Positions 37,552 through 48,492 of a DNA stretch of 64,000 bases are shown here, one piece after another (position 1 is the stretch's first letter; each line of letters begins with the position of its first letter). Source of the DNA: Pseudomonas sp. B21-048 (lineage in GTDB: Bacteria; Pseudomonadota; Gammaproteobacteria; Pseudomonadales; Pseudomonadaceae); NCBI RefSeq assembly GCF_024748615.1, contig NZ_CP087168.1, positions 2,976,001 through 3,040,000 of the forward strand. Direction: 5' to 3'. The notes below the pieces were generated by a model. The model saw only the letters and a list, made by a program, of their open reading frames with translations, had not been told where the DNA came from and did no database searches. Position numbers and translations under genes: made by a program.

Positions 37552-40500
37552 AGCGGAGTTTCCAGAGCAGCATCGGTACGCACCCCACGCCAGTGGTTGA
37601 AGCGATGGCGCAGTGTGTCGAGATAGAGGTAAACCACCGGGGTGGTGTAAAGGGTCAGCACCTGACTGAAGACCAGCCCGCCGATGATGGTCAGGCCCAG
37701 CGGCTGACGCATTTCCGCCCCTTCGGCCCGGCTCAACAGCAACGGCAACGCGCCGAGGATCGCCGCCAGGGTGGTCATCAGAATCGGCCGCAGCCGTTGC
37801 AGACAGGCACTGCGGATCGACTCCAGCGGCTCCAGGCCTTGCTTTCGTTCAAGCTGCAACGCCAGGTCGATCATCAGAATCGCGTTTTTCTTCACCACGC
37901 CGATCAGCAGGAACAGCCCAAGCAAGGAGATCAGGCTGAACTCACCGCCCAGCACATAGATCGACAGCAGCGCCCCGACCCCGGCCGACGGCAAGGTCGA
38001 GAGAATGGTCAGCGGATGGATATAGCTTTCATACAGCACGCCCAGCACCAGATACACCGCCACCAGCGCGCCGAGAATCATCCACGGCTGGCTTTTCTGA
38101 GCGGCGGCAAACGCATCGGCGGTACCGGCCATTTTTGCGATCACGTCTTCGGGCAAACCGACCTTGGCAATCGCCCGCTCGATGGCGGCGGAGCCCTGCT
38201 CTACCGTCACGCCTTCGGCCATGTCGAAGGCGATGCTTTCCGAAGCGAACTGACCTTCGTGGCTGACCCGGTCGTCTTCCAGGCTGTTTTCGTAGTGAGC
38301 GATGGCCGACAGCGGAATCCGCGCACCGTCGGCCGTGATCACTTTGACCTGATTCAGGGTGATCGGGTCCTGGGCGTATTTCGGATTGACCTCCATCACC
38401 ACCTGATACTGGTTGAGGCTGTCGTAGATCGTCGAAATCTGCCGTTGGCTGTAGGCGTTGTTCAGCACCGCGGTGACCATGTCCATGTCCACGCCCAGAC
38501 GCTTGGCCTGATCGCGATCGACGATCAGAGTCACTTGCTGGGCGCCCCGGCCTTCGCGCGCGTCAATCGCCGTCAACTCCGGCAGCGCCTTGAGGGCGGT
38601 GACGACTTTCGGATACCACTGACGCAGCGCGCCGAGATCGCCGCTTTGCAGGATGTAGGAATATTGCGAGGAGGTCTGCTCGCGGCCGCCACCGAATTGC
38701 AGGTCCTGGTCGGCCATCAGCATCAATTGCGCACCGGGCACCTTGGGCATTTCCTTGCGCAGGCGTTCGATGACTTTCTGCGCGGACAGGTTGCGTTCCT
38801 TGATCGGCTTGAGCCGCACCAGCATGAAGGCGTTGTTGGTGCCGTTGTTGCCGCCGATGAACCCGGCGACACTTTGAACCGCCTCGTCCTTGAGCACGGC
38901 ACGGCGGAAGATTTCCATCTTCGGCTGCATCACGCTGAACGAAAGCCCGTCATCGCCGCGCACAAAACCGATCAACTGGCCGGTGTCCTGCTGAGGTAAA
39001 AATGTTTTAGGAACAACGACATACAGCGCGATGTTCACGCCAATCGTCACGAACAGACTGAGCAAAGTCAGACGACGGTGACGCAGCACCCAATCGAGGC
39101 TGGTGGCGTATTTGCCGACCATCCATTCGTTGGTCCGCTGGCTCCAGCGTTGCAAACGGTTTTCCTGCCCCGGCGTATGCGGCTTGAGCCAGCGCGCGCA
39201 GAGCATTGGCGTCAGCGTCAGCGACACCAGCAACGACACCACAATGGCTGCCGCCAGGGTGATGGAAAACTCGCGGAACAGGCTTTCGATGATCCCGCCC
39301 ATGAACAGGATCGACAGGAACACCGCCACCAGCGAAACGTTCATCGACAGCAGTGTGAAGCCGACTTCCTGAGCCCCAAGGTACGCGGCCTTCATCGGCG
39401 GCACGCCCTTGTCGATGTGCCGGGAAATGTTCTCCAGCACCACGATGGCGTCGTCCACCACCAGCCCGGTGGCCAGGATCAGCGCCATCAGCGACAGGTT
39501 GTTCAGGGAGAAGCCGTAGAGGTACATCACCGCAAACGTGCCCACCAGCGACACCGGCACCGCCAGGGTTGGAATCAGCGAGGCGCGGAAGTTACCGAGG
39601 AACAGGAACACCACCAGAATCACCAGTGCCACGGCAACCAGCAAAGTCATTTCCGCTTCGTGCAGGGTGGCCTTGATCACCGGCGAACGGTCCATCGCCA
39701 GGTTCAGTTTGACGCTGGCCGGCAGCACGGCCTGCAACGCCGGCAGCTGCGCCTTGATCTCGTTGACCGTCTCGATGATGTTGGCACCGGCCTGGCGGTT
39801 GATCACCAGCAACACCGCCGCGTCGTCATTGAAAAACCCGCTGTTGTAGCGGTCCTCGACGCCGTCACTGACCTTGGCCACATCCTTCAGGCGCAGGGCG
39901 GCGCCGTCCGCGTAGTGAATGATCAGCGACTCGTAGTCCTTGGCTTTTTCCAGTTGATCGTTGGCCTGCACCTGCCACAGCCGCTGGCCGTCTTCGACCG
40001 AGCCCTTGGGCCGGCGCACGTTGGCGTTGGCGATGGTGGTGCGTACATCGTCCAGGGCCACGCCGTACTGGTTGAGCGCCTGGGGTTCGAGTTCGATGCG
40101 TACCGCCGGCAACGAACTGCCACCGATCTGCACTTCACCGACGCCCTGCACCTGCGACAGGCTCTGGGACAAAATGGTCGAGGCCAAATCGTAGAGCTGG
40201 CCTTTTTCCAACACATCCGAGGTCAGCGACAACACCATGATCGGCGCCTGGGACGGATTGACCTTCTTGTAGGTGGGCATACTGCGCATGCCGCTGGGCA
40301 GCAAGTTGCGCGAGGCGTTGATCGCCGCCTGCACTTCCCGCGCCGCGCCGTTGATGTCGCGGTCCAGGTCGAACTGCAGAATCACCCGCGTCGAACCCTG
40401 GCTGGAACGGCTGCTCATGGTGTTGACCCCGGCGATGGCGCCGAAGGAACGCTCAAGCGGCGTGGCCACGGTCGAGGCCATGACCTCCGGGCTTGCACCG

Positions 40501-40655
40501 GGCAAACTGGCCTGAACCACGATCACCGGGAAGTCCATTTGCGGCAGTGGCGAGACCGGCAACAGGCCGAAGCTCACGCCGCCCAGCAGCATGATCGCCA
40601 GGCTCAGCAACATCGTCGCGACCGGGCGCTTGATGAAAGGTCCGGACAGGTTCAT
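37548..40655 (-). CDS. muxC: RND efflux transporter MuxC
   Basis: The 1035-residue inner-membrane protein is an RND (AcrB-like, HAE1/MdtC) pump. TM4 has the proton-relay acidic pair in [17 protein letters not shown], and the N-terminal [12 protein letters not shown] and [16 protein letters not shown] motifs are typical. Together with MuxB it makes a heteromultimeric pump, as in E. coli MdtBC and P. aeruginosa MuxBC, which exports drugs such as novobiocin and aztreonam in the latter. Its ATG overlaps the muxB stop by 4 bp. Confidence 0.94.
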   Translation of the reverse strand: MNLSGPFIKRPVATMLLSLAIMLLGGVSFGLLPVSPLPQMDFPVIVVQASLPGASPEVMASTVATPLERSFGAIAGVNTMSSRSSQGSTRVILQFDLDRDINGAAREVQAAINASRNLLPSGMRSMPTYKKVNPSQAPIMVLSLTSDVLEKGQLYDLASTILSQSLSQVQGVGEVQIGGSSLPAVRIELEPQALNQYGVALDDVRTTIANANVRRPKGSVEDGQRLWQVQANDQLEKAKDYESLIIHYADGAALRLKDVAKVSDGVEDRYNSGFFNDDAAVLLVINRQAGANIIETVNEIKAQLPALQAVLPASVKLNLAMDRSPVIKATLHEAEMTLLVAVALVILVVFLFLGNFRASLIPTLAVPVSLVGTFAVMYLYGFSLNNLSLMALILATGLVVDDAIVVLENISRHIDKGVPPMKAAYLGAQEVGFTLLSMNVSLVAVFLSILFMGGIIESLFREFSITLAAAIVVSLLVSLTLTPMLCARWLKPHTPGQENRLQRWSQRTNEWMVGKYATSLDWVLRHRRLTLLSLFVTIGVNIALYVVVPKTFLPQQDTGQLIGFVRGDDGLSFSVMQPKMEIFRRAVLKDEAVQSVAGFIGGNNGTNNAFMLVRLKPIKERNLSAQKVIERLRKEMPKVPGAQLMLMADQDLQFGGGREQTSSQYSYILQSGDLGALRQWYPKVVTALKALPELTAIDAREGRGAQQVTLIVDRDQAKRLGVDMDMVTAVLNNAYSQRQISTIYDSLNQYQVVMEVNPKYAQDPITLNQVKVITADGARIPLSAIAHYENSLEDDRVSHEGQFASESIAFDMAEGVTVEQGSAAIERAIAKVGLPEDVIAKMAGTADAFAAAQKSQPWMILGALVAVYLVLGVLYESYIHPLTILSTLPSAGVGALLSIYVLGGEFSLISLLGLFLLIGVVKKNAILMIDLALQLERKQGLEPLESIRSACLQRLRPILMTTLAAILGALPLLLSRAEGAEMRQPLGLTIIGGLVFSQVLTLYTTPVVYLYLDTLRHRFNHWRGVRTDAALETPL

Positions 40656-43600
40656 GGCTGCTCTACCGGTTCCACGGACTCGGACTTACGGCCCCAGCGC
40701 CGCCCGAGGCGGTCGAAGTACAAGTAGATGACGGGCGTGGTGAACAGCGTCAGCACCTGACTCACCAGCAAGCCACCGACCATCACCAGACCCAAAGGCT
40801 GGCGCAATTCCGCGCCGGAACCGGTGGCCAGCATCAGCGGCACCGCGCCGAACAACGCGGCCAGGGTGGTCATCAGAATCGGCCGGAAGCGCAACAGCGC
40901 TGCCTGATAGATCGCGGTTTGCGGGTCCATGCCTTGGTTGCGTTCCGCCTCGAGGGCGAAGTCGATCATCATGATCGCGTTCTTTTTCACGATACCGATC
41001 AGCAGGATGATGCCGATGATCGCGATCATCCCCAGGTCATTGCCGCTCAACAGCAACGCCAGCAAGGCGCCGACTGCCGCCGAGGGCAAGGTCGAGAGAA
41101 TGGTGATCGGGTGAATGTAGCTCTCGTAGAGCACGCCGAGCACGATGTACATGGTCACCACCGCCGCCAGAATCAGCAGCAAGGTGCTCGACAGCGACGC
41201 CTGGAACGCTTCGGCCGCGCCCTGGAACTGGGTCTGCACGCCGATTGGCATACCGATGTCTTTCTGCACCTGATCGATGATCTGCACCGCATGGCCCAAC
41301 GCCACGCCGGGCGCCAGGTTGAACGACATCATCACCGCCGGGAACTGGCCGATGTGAGTGATCGCCAGTTGCGCCTGACGCTCCTCGATATGCGCCAGGC
41401 TGGACAGGCGCACCTGACCGCCATCGGTGGTCTTGACGTGAATCTGGTTCAGCGCATCCGGGCCGATCTTCTCGCCGGACTGCGATTGCAGCACCACGCG
41501 GTATTGGCTGGCCTGGGTGTAGATGGTGGAAATCTGCCGCTGACCGAAGGCGTCATACAGCGCGTCGGTGATGTTCGACACCGATACGCCGACCCGCGAC
41601 GCCGCATCGCGGTCGATCACCAGATAAACCTGCAAGCCCTTGTCCTGCAAATCGCTGGCAACGTCAGTCAGCTCAGTCCGCTGGGCCAGGGCTTCCACCA
41701 GACGCCCGCTCCACAGGCTGAGCAACTCGGCATCCGGCGACGACAGGCTGAACTGGTACTGCGTGCGGCTGACCCGATCTTCGATGGTCAGGTCCTGCAC
41801 CGGCTGCATGAACAGGCGAATGCCGATCAGCTTGTCCAACTCTGGTTGCAGGCGCGCGATCACTTCGGTGGCACTCAGGTCGCGATTGCTGTGGGATTTG
41901 AGATTGATCAGCAGCCGGCCGCTGTTTAGCGTCGAGTTGTCACCATCGACCCCGATATAGGACGACAGGCTCTCGACCGCCGGATCGGCCAGAATCACCT
42001 TGGCCAGTTCCTGCTGCCGCTCGCTCATCGCCGCAAAGGAAATCGACTGCGGCGCCTCGGAAATACCCTGGATCACCCCGGTGTCCTGCACCGGGAAGAA
42101 ACCCTTGGGCACCACCATGTACAGGAACACGGTCAAGACCAGCGTGCCGATAGCCACCATCAAGGTCAGCGGTTGGTGCTTGAGAACCCACTTTAACTTG
42201 CGCCCGTAAGCCGCGATCATCCAATCAATTGCGGCGCCACTGGAGCGGTAGAACCGGCCCTGTTCTGCTTCCTTGGGCTCACGCTTGAGCAGCCGCGCGC
42301 ACATCATCGGCGTCAGGGTCAGGGAGACGACAAGGGAAATCAGGATCGCCACCGCCAAGGTGATCGCGAACTCACGGAACAAGCGCCCCACCACATCCGC
42401 CATGAACAGCAGCGGAATCAGCACCGCGATCAGCGACAACGTCAGGGAAATCAGGGTGAAGCCAATCTGCTTGGCGCCCTTGAGCGCGGCTTGCAGTGGA
42501 CTGTCGCCCTCTTCGATAAATCGGGAAATGTTCTCCAGCATGACGATCGCATCGTCCACCACGAAACCGGTGGCGATGGTCAGCGCCATCAGCGTCAGGT
42601 TGTTGACCGAAAAACCTGCGAGGTACATCACGCCGAAGGTGCCGATCAGCGACAGCGGCACAGCCACCGACGGAATGATCGTGGCGCTGGCTCGCCGCAG
42701 GAACAGGAACGTGACCATCACCACCAGCGCAATGGCGATCAGCAGTTCGTGTTGCACGTCGGTGACCGAGGCACGGATGGTCTGGGTGCGGTCGGTGAGC
42801 ACCGTGACCTCGAGGCCGGCCGGCAGGTTGTCGGTGATGCTCGGCAGCAAGGCCTTGATCCGGTCGACCACTTCGATGACGTTGGCGCCGGGCTGACGCT
42901 GAATGTTCAGCAGCACCGCCTGATTTTCATTGGCCCACGCTGCCAAGCGTTCGTTTTCGGCACCGTCGACGATCTCTGCCACGTCCTTGAGCCGCAACGG
43001 CGCGCCGTTGCTGTACGCGAGAATCAGGTTGGCGTAGTCCTTGGGTGACGTCAGCTGGTCGTTGGCGTCGAGCATCGACACCCGGGTCGGGCCGTCAAAG
43101 TTGCCCTTGGGCTGGTTGACGTTGGAGGCGCCGATCAGGGTGCGCACGTCCGACAGGTTCAAGCCGTTGGCCGCCAGGGCTTCGGGATTGACCTTGATGC
43201 GCACCGCCTGACGCTGGCCGCCGGCAATGCTGACCATGCCGACACCGCTGATCTGGGCAATTTTTTGCGCCATGCGGGTGTCGACCAAATCATTGAGTTT
43301 GGGCAGCAACATGGTTTTGGAGGTGATGGCCAAGGTCAGCACCGGGGTGTCCGCCGGGTTGACCTTGTTGTACACCGGTGGCGCGGGCAAGTCCTTGGGT
43401 AGCAAATTGGTCGCAGCGTTGATCGCTGCCTGCACTTGCTGCTCGGCAACGTCCATGTTGATGTCGAGGCTGAACCGCAAGGTCAGCACCGAGGCGCCGC
43501 CGGAACTGGTGGAGGCCATCTGGGTCAGGCCGGGCATCTGCCCGAACTGACGCTCCAGCGGCGCGGTCACGGCGCTGGTCATGACATCCGGGCTGGCACC

Positions 43601-43756
43601 GGGATAGAGCGTCATGACGCGAATGGTCGGGTAGTCCACCTGAGGCAATGCCGACACCGGCAGCAGCCGATAAGCGATCACGCCGGCCAGAATAATCGCC
43701 AGCATGCTCAGGGTCGTGGCGACCGGGCGAAGGATGAACAGCCGCGAGATGTTCAT
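40652..43756 (-). CDS. muxB: RND efflux transporter MuxB
   Basis: This 1034-residue RND pump subunit is paralogous to the next gene. It has [16 protein letters not shown] at the N-terminus, the proton-relay motif [17 protein letters not shown] in TM4 and [16 protein letters not shown]. Two large periplasmic loops follow TM1 and TM7 in the usual arrangement. Its ATG overlaps the muxA stop by 4 bp. Two different RND subunits in one operon point to the MdtBC/MuxBC class rather than single-pump systems. Confidence 0.94.
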   Translation of the reverse strand: MNISRLFILRPVATTLSMLAIILAGVIAYRLLPVSALPQVDYPTIRVMTLYPGASPDVMTSAVTAPLERQFGQMPGLTQMASTSSGGASVLTLRFSLDINMDVAEQQVQAAINAATNLLPKDLPAPPVYNKVNPADTPVLTLAITSKTMLLPKLNDLVDTRMAQKIAQISGVGMVSIAGGQRQAVRIKVNPEALAANGLNLSDVRTLIGASNVNQPKGNFDGPTRVSMLDANDQLTSPKDYANLILAYSNGAPLRLKDVAEIVDGAENERLAAWANENQAVLLNIQRQPGANVIEVVDRIKALLPSITDNLPAGLEVTVLTDRTQTIRASVTDVQHELLIAIALVVMVTFLFLRRASATIIPSVAVPLSLIGTFGVMYLAGFSVNNLTLMALTIATGFVVDDAIVMLENISRFIEEGDSPLQAALKGAKQIGFTLISLTLSLIAVLIPLLFMADVVGRLFREFAITLAVAILISLVVSLTLTPMMCARLLKREPKEAEQGRFYRSSGAAIDWMIAAYGRKLKWVLKHQPLTLMVAIGTLVLTVFLYMVVPKGFFPVQDTGVIQGISEAPQSISFAAMSERQQELAKVILADPAVESLSSYIGVDGDNSTLNSGRLLINLKSHSNRDLSATEVIARLQPELDKLIGIRLFMQPVQDLTIEDRVSRTQYQFSLSSPDAELLSLWSGRLVEALAQRTELTDVASDLQDKGLQVYLVIDRDAASRVGVSVSNITDALYDAFGQRQISTIYTQASQYRVVLQSQSGEKIGPDALNQIHVKTTDGGQVRLSSLAHIEERQAQLAITHIGQFPAVMMSFNLAPGVALGHAVQIIDQVQKDIGMPIGVQTQFQGAAEAFQASLSSTLLLILAAVVTMYIVLGVLYESYIHPITILSTLPSAAVGALLALLLSGNDLGMIAIIGIILLIGIVKKNAIMMIDFALEAERNQGMDPQTAIYQAALLRFRPILMTTLAALFGAVPLMLATGSGAELRQPLGLVMVGGLLVSQVLTLFTTPVIYLYFDRLGRRWGRKSESVEPVEQP

Positions 43757-45069
43757 GCGCCGCCCTTTTTCGCCTTGTCGGTGGCCGTCGCATCAGGCGC
43801 AGTGGCGGCCGACTTGCCTTGCAGGTGTTCGGTCGGAGTGGTCGGGACATCCTTGCTGTCGTTGACGACCTCCACTTCGCTGCCTTCTTTCAGGCGGTCG
43901 GTGCCTTCCAGCACCACCCGATCGCCAGCGGCCAGGCCTTCGGTGATCACCGTGTTGTCACCGTCACTGGCACCGACTTTCAACTGACGGAGGGTGACCT
44001 TCTTGTCACCGTCCATGGCATAGACGAACGTGCCGTTGGTGCCGAACTGGATCGCCGCCGAAGGCGCAAGCACCACACCTTTGAGGGTGTCGGCCAGCAA
44101 GTGGACGTTAACGAATTGATTAGGGAACAGCGCTTGATCGCGGTTCTCGTAACGGGCCTTAAATTTCAGGGTGCCGGTGGTGACGTCGATCTGGTTGTCC
44201 AGGCTCTGCAACACGCCGGTGGCCTGCAACTGGGTGTCACCACGATCCCAGGCTTCGGCGGGCAGTTTGGCACCGGTGCGATAGCGGGTCAGCACGGTGT
44301 CCAGGCTGTTTTCCGGCAAGGTGAATGCGACGCTGATCGGTTGGGTCTGGGTGATGATCACCAGCGCAGTGGTGTCGTTGGCCGCCACAAGGTTGCCGAC
44401 GTCCAGTTGACGCAGGCCCACGCGCCCGGCGATCGGCGCGCGAATTTTGGTGAATTCCAGGTTGAGCTTGGCGTCATTGACCGCCGCCTGATTGGTCTTG
44501 ACCGTGCCCAGGTACTGGCCGACCAGTGCTTCGGCGGTGTCCAGGGTTTGCTTGGCGATACTGTCTTCGCGGTACAGGCCGCGATAGCGCTCGACATCGA
44601 CCTGAGCGTTTTTCAGTTGTGCCTGACTCTGCAGCAAAGTGCCTTCAGCCTGGAGCAAGGCATTCTGGTAAGGACGTGGGTCGATCTCGGCCAGCAAATC
44701 GCCCGCCTTGACCATTTGCCCTTCTTCGAATGAGATCTTGATCAATTCACCGCCAACGCGACTGCGCACGTTAATGGTGTTCAGCGCGGTCACGGTGCCC
44801 AGCGCCTTGTAATACAGCGGGAAATCGCCTTTAACCACTGGCGCCACGCGCACCGGCACCGGTCCGCTCGCCCCGCCGAACCCCGGACGCATCCCCCCCG
44901 ACCGACCTGCATGCCCGGCAACGGCTTTCTGCCCTGCGCCCTCCTTCGGGCTGCTGCCTGCGGGCCAGAATTTCCAGCACAGGCCAGCGATGACCAACAG
45001 GACAAGCAGGCCGAACAGCCAGCGACGAGGATTGCGGGAAGCGGAGGATTGCATGGAATGATCAACCAT
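43753..45069 (-). CDS. muxA: RND efflux periplasmic adaptor MuxA
   Basis: This membrane fusion protein (about 438 residues) bridges the MuxBC pump and OpmB. A single N-terminal hydrophobic anchor ([19 protein letters not shown]) is followed by the barrel-sandwich hybrid motif [20 protein letters not shown], a helical hairpin and [20 protein letters not shown]. The C-terminus is Ala/Lys-rich. Start choice between ATG 45069 and ATG 45054 is uncertain because neither has a strong ribosome-binding site; the frame is open to 45114. It heads the efflux operon, 168 bp downstream of tpx with a stem-loop between. Confidence 0.92.
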   Translation of the reverse strand: MVDHSMQSSASRNPRRWLFGLLVLLVIAGLCWKFWPAGSSPKEGAGQKAVAGHAGRSGGMRPGFGGASGPVPVRVAPVVKGDFPLYYKALGTVTALNTINVRSRVGGELIKISFEEGQMVKAGDLLAEIDPRPYQNALLQAEGTLLQSQAQLKNAQVDVERYRGLYREDSIAKQTLDTAEALVGQYLGTVKTNQAAVNDAKLNLEFTKIRAPIAGRVGLRQLDVGNLVAANDTTALVIITQTQPISVAFTLPENSLDTVLTRYRTGAKLPAEAWDRGDTQLQATGVLQSLDNQIDVTTGTLKFKARYENRDQALFPNQFVNVHLLADTLKGVVLAPSAAIQFGTNGTFVYAMDGDKKVTLRQLKVGASDGDNTVITEGLAAGDRVVLEGTDRLKEGSEVEVVNDSKDVPTTPTEHLQGKSAATAPDATATDKAKKGGA

Positions 45070-45190
45070 TGGGCGCGTGAAGCTTCTTTCTACAGGAGGC
45101 TGAACGATAAGCACTGGCGGGTATTAAGCAAAGCGCCTTTACCGGCAATTTACCTTTGGATTACGTAACAGGAAGTTAAGAGCACAAATG

Positions 45191-45218
45191 AAAACGGCCT
45201 GGACAGGGCCAGGCCGTT
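45191..45218 (-). terminator. Intrinsic terminator after tpx
   Basis: Arms AACGGCCTGG and CCAGGCCGTT pair around a six-base loop; in the - strand the stem is followed by TTTTC. It lies 20 bp after the tpx stop and separates tpx from muxA. Confidence 0.75.
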
Positions 45219-45237
45219 AACAATTATCAAACTTCGC

Positions 45238-45738
45238 TTATTTCAGAACGGCGAGTGCTGCGTCGTAGTTCGGCTCTTCAGCGATTTCCTTGACCAGTTC
45301 GCTGTGCAGGACCTTGTCGTTTTCGTCCAGCACCACGACGGCGCGGGCGGTCAGGCCTTTGAGTGGGCCATCGGCAATCGCCACGCCGTAGTTCTCAATG
45401 AACTCGGCACCGCGCAGGGTCGACAGGTTCTGCACGTTTTCCAGGCCTTCGGCGCCGCAGAAGCGGGCTTGGGCGAACGGCAGGTCAGCGGAGATGCACA
45501 GTACGACGGTGTTGGCGACATCATTGGCCTGGGCGTTGAACTTGCGCACGGAGGTGGCGCAGGTCGGGGTGTCGATGCTTGGGAAGATGTTCAACACTTT
45601 GCGCTTGCCGGCGAAGCTCGCCAGGGTCACATCAGACAGATTGCCGGCCACCAGGGAAAAGGCTGGCGCCTGGGAACCGGCTTGTGGCAATTGGCCGTTG
45701 ACTTGAACCGGGTTGCCTTTAAGAGTGACTTGAGCCAT
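45238..45738 (-). CDS. tpx: Thiol peroxidase Tpx
   Basis: The 166-residue atypical 2-Cys peroxiredoxin reduces hydrogen and alkyl peroxides with thioredoxin. The peroxidatic cysteine is in [16 protein letters not shown] (about residue 60) and the resolving cysteine in [12 protein letters not shown] (about residue 94), both as in E. coli Tpx. AAGGA lies 8 bp before ATG 45738; upstream in-frame residues are not part of the family. Its position next to muxABC-opmB matches the gene neighbourhood in P. aeruginosa. Confidence 0.95.
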   Translation of the reverse strand: MAQVTLKGNPVQVNGQLPQAGSQAPAFSLVAGNLSDVTLASFAGKRKVLNIFPSIDTPTCATSVRKFNAQANDVANTVVLCISADLPFAQARFCGAEGLENVQNLSTLRGAEFIENYGVAIADGPLKGLTARAVVVLDENDKVLHSELVKEIAEEPNYDAALAVLK

Positions 45739-45910
45739 GAACGGAGTCCTTCTGAACGTTGATGTAGAGAGTTTTGACGAGGCCGAAGTTAACCACGAAA
45801 TGGCCTGACGACCTATGCCCAGATACAAATTGTGATATGTCGTCGCATAAAACTGGATACACGCGTTTCAACAAAACTTACTAACACTGCATAACCCTGT
45901 GTGCGGGCTT

Positions 45911-46007
45911 GTGTGGCGAGGGAGCTTGCTCCCGCTGGGTCGCGAAGCGGCCCCAAAAGCTTTGCGACGGCTATGCAGCCGAGCGGGAGCAAGCTCCCTC
46001 GCCACAC
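45911..46007. repeat. REP pair downstream of the SRPBCC gene
   Basis: Outer arms GTGTGGCGAGGGAGCTTGCT and the matching AGCAAGCTCCCTCGCCACAC face each other around a GGGTCGCGAAGCGGCCCC palindrome. It is a fuller version of the elements at 31281 and 33741, lying between the SRPBCC stop and the tpx start. Confidence 0.85.
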
Positions 46008-46041
46008 AAGCTTGCTCCCACAGGATTGGATGCACTCCGCA

Positions 46042-46485
46042 CTATCCAAGCAATCGCAACATATTGCGGTGCCGCGCTTCGAAAATCCGCCGCATGTAGG
46101 CATTGACCACCAGCCATTCCAACGGCGCGCCACCAATGGCCGCATAGGTCACACGGTCGGTGTACAGCGTACCGCCCTCACCCGCCGCCACCCGATGTTC
46201 ATGACGAAAGGCCGCCATTGGCCCCTTGAGCATTTCATCGATGAAATGGTGCTCGCCCACCTCGCGGATCACCACCGTCCAGCTCACAGGAATGATATTG
46301 AACATCCACTGGCAAAAGCGGAACTGACGACCGGCTTCGATGCGCAGGTTGCTTAAATCGATATCGCTCAACAGCGTGACACGTTCTGGAAAGACCTTCG
46401 GGAAGTTGACGCCTTCCAGGCAGAAGTCGAGGACTAGCTCAGGTGTGCGATTGGGGATCAGGGTAGTGAGTTCCAGAACAGGCAT
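46042..46485 (-). CDS. SRPBCC family protein
   Basis: This 147-residue protein has the size and pattern of the START/SRPBCC (coenzyme Q-binding/polyketide cyclase-like) fold: the initial LELTTLIPNRTPELVLDFCL strand-helix, an FRFCQWMFNIIP strand and a C-terminal long helix (APLEWLVVNAYMRRIFEARH). Such proteins bind hydrophobic ligands; the ligand is unknown. ATG 46485 is preferred because AAGGA lies about 11 bp upstream; ATG 46497 overlaps that site. It is the first gene before tpx in transcription direction and separated from it by a REP pair. Confidence 0.72.
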   Translation of the reverse strand: MPVLELTTLIPNRTPELVLDFCLEGVNFPKVFPERVTLLSDIDLSNLRIEAGRQFRFCQWMFNIIPVSWTVVIREVGEHHFIDEMLKGPMAAFRHEHRVAAGEGGTLYTDRVTYAAIGGAPLEWLVVNAYMRRIFEARHRNMLRLLG

Positions 46486-46538
46486 AGACGGTAACATTCC
46501 TTTGTTTGGCGAGAGACTGACTGGCAGCGGCATTAGCG

Positions 46539-48116
46539 CTACGTCGCATCAGGCTTTGCTTCAGCAACGCTCATTTCGGGATATTCACGCCGGTCTCTGA
46601 GCATGATGTAAAGCGGGTCCAGGCCAGACGCTGGCGGGAAGACAACGACATAATCATCGAAACGAATTGCGGCCATATCACTGAAGGGCTCCAACATAGG
46701 CACAGATAAAGATCGGAGGAATCCGAGCCGATACTCGGGAGCAGGCGCCAGGGTCGAAGTGGTTTCAAGGGTAGCGGGCGCGCTCCAGCTCACGATCATC
46801 GGGGCCGATCCGTCAGCGGTGAAGCAGTAGGTCTTCAGTTGCTCATTCCAGACGGCGGCTCGCACCCTCACTCTGGACGACAATATGCTGCCATTCGTCG
46901 GCGTAATGGCCACCTGTAGCAACGTCTTTATTTCCCTCAGGCCTCGGGACATCGTCCCTGGTGGAACGGTGTACGTGCCGCTGCTCATCCTGAATGGAAG
47001 ATCGACTTCGGCACCCGTCGCGGCCAGGCCTTGCCAATTCTGTCCCTCGATTGGCAGCAACTCGAGCAGAGGAACGCTGAGCCCGTACCTCCCCACTTCG
47101 GCCCGACTGGAAAAATCGAATTGCAGCACGGCGGCGTATTGACCTTGATGATCCTGGGTTCCCGAAGTGATCTGCCAGGTAAACTCTGCCACCGCCGAGC
47201 GTATGGCTTTTTGCAGTGCGACCCGATGGGTCTCCAAGGGTTGTGAAAGGCCGCCATCGAGGACAATACCCGGTCGCGCATTGGCAAAGGCAAGCGGTGC
47301 AAAAAGCTGTTCGCTCGCCTGAGTCGGCCCTGTTCCCTGCTGATAACGCTGATCAACGAGTTGTGTTTGCGCGACCACCAGCAGCGCTTCAGCATCCATT
47401 TGAAGGCGATGGAGGCGTTGATTGATCTCATTCAGCTTCGTCAGATAGAGGTCGTAAGTGATGTTGATCTGGTGGGCAATACTTTGCCACTGCGCGTGCT
47501 CGGATCGGGCGTAGGACAGGTCGCGTCGGGCGCTGTCTCTTTTGAGCCCGATGCTCATTTTCCAGAATTCGTACCGGCGAGCCGCCAGGCGCGCTTCAAA
47601 CTCGGCGACCTCCAGAGCACGGATGTCCGCTTCCCGCCCATGGATGTCCACGTAGGCGTTCTGTCGCTGACGCAGGTGTTCGATTCGTTGCTCGATCACA
47701 CTGAGTGCCGCTTCTGCCACCCGTTCTGAAGCAGCCAGATCGACAGCGGTTTTCTGTACGTCAGCCAGATTATGGGCAATGCGCTGCTGCGTCATCTGCG
47801 CCGGGGTCAACGGCGCTCCCGGTCTTGCAACAACCGGACGTGGAACAGGAGCCCCCTCCCCCTTGAATGCTGCACGGTTCTGTTTGTGGTACCAGTCTTT
47901 GACGTAGTACACGACCGAGCCCGATAAATAGGTGTTCGTATCGTCCTCTGGCGGATAAAACAGCAGGTCTGCGCCTTTGGGGTGACCCACGATGCTATCG
48001 AAATGATTGATCAGTTGGTTGTGGTCCTGTTTCGGCAGATCGACGGCCCAGATTCTGTTCACCAGGGCCTGGAATTCCGATTCGGTGTAATCCTTGAGTG
48101 TTGTTTTAAGTTCCAT
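46539..48116 (-). CDS. Im-type immunity domain fused to a pyocin S-like translocation domain (no nuclease)
   Basis: This 525-residue protein is an odd fusion. Residues 1-85 match DNase-bacteriocin immunity proteins (LKDYTESEFQALVNRIW, then NHFDSIVGHPKGADLLFYP, where F53-Y54 corresponds to the paired tyrosines of Im9). Residues 110-255 are helical and charged, likely coiled coil. Residues about 295-515 resemble the pyocin S domain: VRVRAAVWNEQLKTYCFTAD and the closing FDDYVVVFPPASGLDPLYIM, which ends the S-domain in S-type pyocins. No nuclease, HNH or pore-forming domain follows. ATG 48116 has AAGGAAG 8 bp upstream; the frame is open 30 bp further. It follows the toxin and immunity genes on the same strand, after a stem-loop. 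Function unknown. Confidence 0.7.
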   Translation of the reverse strand: MELKTTLKDYTESEFQALVNRIWAVDLPKQDHNQLINHFDSIVGHPKGADLLFYPPEDDTNTYLSGSVVYYVKDWYHKQNRAAFKGEGAPVPRPVVARPGAPLTPAQMTQQRIAHNLADVQKTAVDLAASERVAEAALSVIEQRIEHLRQRQNAYVDIHGREADIRALEVAEFEARLAARRYEFWKMSIGLKRDSARRDLSYARSEHAQWQSIAHQINITYDLYLTKLNEINQRLHRLQMDAEALLVVAQTQLVDQRYQQGTGPTQASEQLFAPLAFANARPGIVLDGGLSQPLETHRVALQKAIRSAVAEFTWQITSGTQDHQGQYAAVLQFDFSSRAEVGRYGLSVPLLELLPIEGQNWQGLAATGAEVDLPFRMSSGTYTVPPGTMSRGLREIKTLLQVAITPTNGSILSSRVRVRAAVWNEQLKTYCFTADGSAPMIVSWSAPATLETTSTLAPAPEYRLGFLRSLSVPMLEPFSDMAAIRFDDYVVVFPPASGLDPLYIMLRDRREYPEMSVAEAKPDAT

Positions 48117-48162
48117 CTTTATTGCTTCCTTGTTTCGGGCACACAACGGCTGCCAGATAACA

Positions 48163-48192
48163 GCATCTGCTCATGTTGCGATGAGCAGATGC
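48163..48192 (-). terminator. Perfect stem-loop between the immunity and fusion genes
   Basis: The 12-base arms GCATCTGCTCAT and ATGAGCAGATGC pair exactly around a six-base loop. It sits in the 97-bp gap after the immunity gene. Without a strong T-tract it may terminate only partly, limiting readthrough into the third gene. Confidence 0.6.
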
Positions 48193-48213
48193 CTTTGAAT
48201 TGTATGCGTGCAG

Positions 48214-48492
48214 TTACTCTGGCTTGAAGCCGGGTTTGTTATTGAGTGCGCGCCATTCTTTGACTACCCTCAGTACGTCTTCCGGTGTACTTTCACACCC
48301 ATCCTTGGGGTAGAAAATCACATCAGATCGATCCGGATGTTCAGTCACCGCCTCGAAGTGCAATACACCCTTGACTATGAAGTCATCAAATGCATCAGCG
48401 GACAAATCATCTCTCTCTTCATAAAGTCCGCGCAGAAACTCTAAAAATTCAGCCTCGGTGTAGTCTTCAAATTTCTCTTTAAAAACCATCAT
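48214..48492 (-). CDS. Nuclease-bacteriocin immunity protein (Im family)
   Basis: This 92-residue acidic protein matches colicin E/pyocin DNase immunity proteins: FEDYTEAEFLEFLRGLY (helix I), a long acidic helix II, EHPDRSDVIFYPKDG (helix III, with F-Y where Im9 has two tyrosines) and the WRALNNKPGFKPE end. It should bind and block the DNase domain encoded just upstream. The ATG overlaps the toxin stop by 1 bp (TGATG), with AAGGAAA in front, so the two are translated together; a second ATG follows directly and a TTG precedes. The tight coupling supports it as the cognate immunity gene rather than the fused one. Confidence 0.92.
   Translation of the reverse strand: MMVFKEKFEDYTEAEFLEFLRGLYEERDDLSADAFDDFIVKGVLHFEAVTEHPDRSDVIFYPKDGCESTPEDVLRVVKEWRALNNKPGFKPE

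Noticed and set aside
36130..37626. A 498-codon open frame on the + strand
   Set aside because: It is antisense to opmB and the start of muxC; the - strand gene has a lipobox and OMF motifs.
39078..40727. A 549-codon open frame on the + strand
   Set aside because: It lies entirely antisense to muxC, has an unnatural His/Gln/Arg-rich composition and no domain. It results from GC-rich codon bias of the real gene.
45911..46007. CRISPR-like repeat structure
   Set aside because: The repeated units are inverted REP arms in pairs, without regular direct repeats and spacers; no cas genes occur in the window.
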